Of a stretch of 16,551 bases of DNA, positions 16,336-16,551 are shown one piece after another. The notes under the pieces are model-generated. The model saw only the letters and a program-made list of their open reading frames with translations, was not told the origin of the DNA and made no database searches. Each line of letters opens with the position of its first letter. The first letter of the stretch is position 1. Where the stretch lies: contig CAZYSK010000110.1 in assembly GCA_964649415.1 (NCBI GenBank), forward strand, positions 1-16,551, read 5' to 3'. The position numbers and the translations under genes were made by a program. The stretch is from CAZYSK01 sp964649415. Lineage in GTDB: Bacteria; Chloroflexota; Anaerolineae; B4-G1.

Positions 16336-16375
16336 GCCGGTGGGTACCAAACGCCTTCGCCTGCTACCCACCGGC
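16336..16375. repeat. Stem-loop after the binding protein gene
   Basis: GCCGGTGGGTA (16336-16346) and TACCCACCGGC (16365-16375) form an 11-base perfect stem with an 18-base loop in the 154-base gap between the binding protein stop and the RhaDH-like gene. No T-run follows. Such hairpins commonly shield binding-protein mRNA and allow lower expression of genes downstream; that role is inference. Confidence 0.6.
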
Positions 16376-16393
16376 TTGAGGTTCCGTTAAACC

Positions 16394-16551
16394 TTACTCG
16401 GCTGCACCTTCGACGTTGGTCTCATCGTAGACAGTGAAGGGCCCCATCAGGACACGCAAGCCGACATCGCGCGTCGGGTCCTTCTCGATAGTGTAAGTGC
16501 CCATCCGGCCCGCTTCGAACCGCTCGCCAACCTTGCCCTCGATGGCACCCG
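16394..16551 (-). CDS. Sugar ABC transporter substrate-binding protein, C-terminal end only
   Basis: Only the last 51 residues and the stop codon are inside the window. The segment GERFEAGRMGTYTIEKDP followed by VLMGPFTVYDETNVE resembles the C-terminus of rhamnose (RhaS) and LsrB-type periplasmic binding proteins, which end with a pattern like AGRLG...VLLGPP.VF...NI. It would deliver L-rhamnose or a related sugar to an ABC importer whose other genes are probably upstream, beyond the window. The fragment is short, so the family is moderately sure and the ligand is inferred from the neighbours. Confidence 0.6.
   Translation of the reverse strand, partial: GAIEGKVGERFEAGRMGTYTIEKDPTRDVGLRVLMGPFTVYDETNVEGAAE

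Noticed and set aside
16336..16375. Rho-independent terminator
   Set aside because: The stem is good but is not followed by a run of T on the transcribed strand.

Overview
This is one strand-uniform catabolic locus. All seventeen genes that I can support lie on the minus strand and are mostly separated by 3 to 100 bases, as expected of one long operon or two or three consecutive ones read from position 16551 toward position 1. No gene-free stretch exceeds 300 bases; the longest gaps are 8458-8681 (224 bases) and 712-919 (208 bases). I see no tRNA, rRNA, CRISPR array, transposase or phage gene. Base composition is GC-rich, roughly 60 % by eye. The short palindromic and tandem repeats, together with an E. 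coli-type RhaA, a URO-D family protein, a GH172 (DUF2961) protein and AcoAB-like E1 subunits, suggest an uncultured bacterium of the Chloroflexota (Anaerolineae-like). This taxonomic guess is inference, not proof.

Layout in transcription order (right to left): the C-terminal end of a sugar ABC transporter substrate-binding protein (16394-16551); an SDR that resembles L-rhamnose 1-dehydrogenase (15481-16239); a metallo-beta-lactamase-fold lactonase-like hydrolase (14642-15427); a cupin (14220-14591); a second SDR (13468-14214); E1 alpha and beta subunits of a 2-oxoacid dehydrogenase-like complex (12459-13433 and 11462-12442); L-rhamnose mutarotase RhaM (11116-11439); a URO-D/MtaA-like protein (9976-11076); L-rhamnose isomerase RhaA (8682-9959); a class II aldolase, candidate rhamnulose-1-phosphate aldolase (7696-8457); rhamnulokinase RhaB (6183-7670); a PHP-domain protein (4725-6110); a GH172 family glycoside hydrolase (3542-4627); an alpha/beta hydrolase (2678-3499); an unusual long zinc-type alcohol dehydrogenase resembling L-sorbose-1-phosphate reductase (920-2674); and an SDR resembling sorbitol-6-phosphate 2-dehydrogenase (1-711, cut by the window end).

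How they fit together: RhaM, RhaA, RhaB and the class II aldolase make up the phosphorylating L-rhamnose route to dihydroxyacetone phosphate and L-lactaldehyde. The RhaDH-like SDR, the lactonase-like hydrolase and the second SDR look like parts of the non-phosphorylating (oxidative) rhamnose route through rhamnono-lactone. Having both in one cluster is the main biological point of interest. The roles of the E1 pair (no E2 or E3 here), the URO-D protein, the PHP protein and the SrlD/SorE-like pair are not known and may define an additional branch.

The gaps hold several repeats. There are two long inverted repeats whose 15-base arms share the ends AGGTG....GCACTT. A 30-base palindrome sits in frame inside the alcohol dehydrogenase gene. 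A heptamer array and an octamer array flank the start of the GH172 gene. Plain hairpins lie between genes. One gene (PHP) appears to start at a rare ATT codon.
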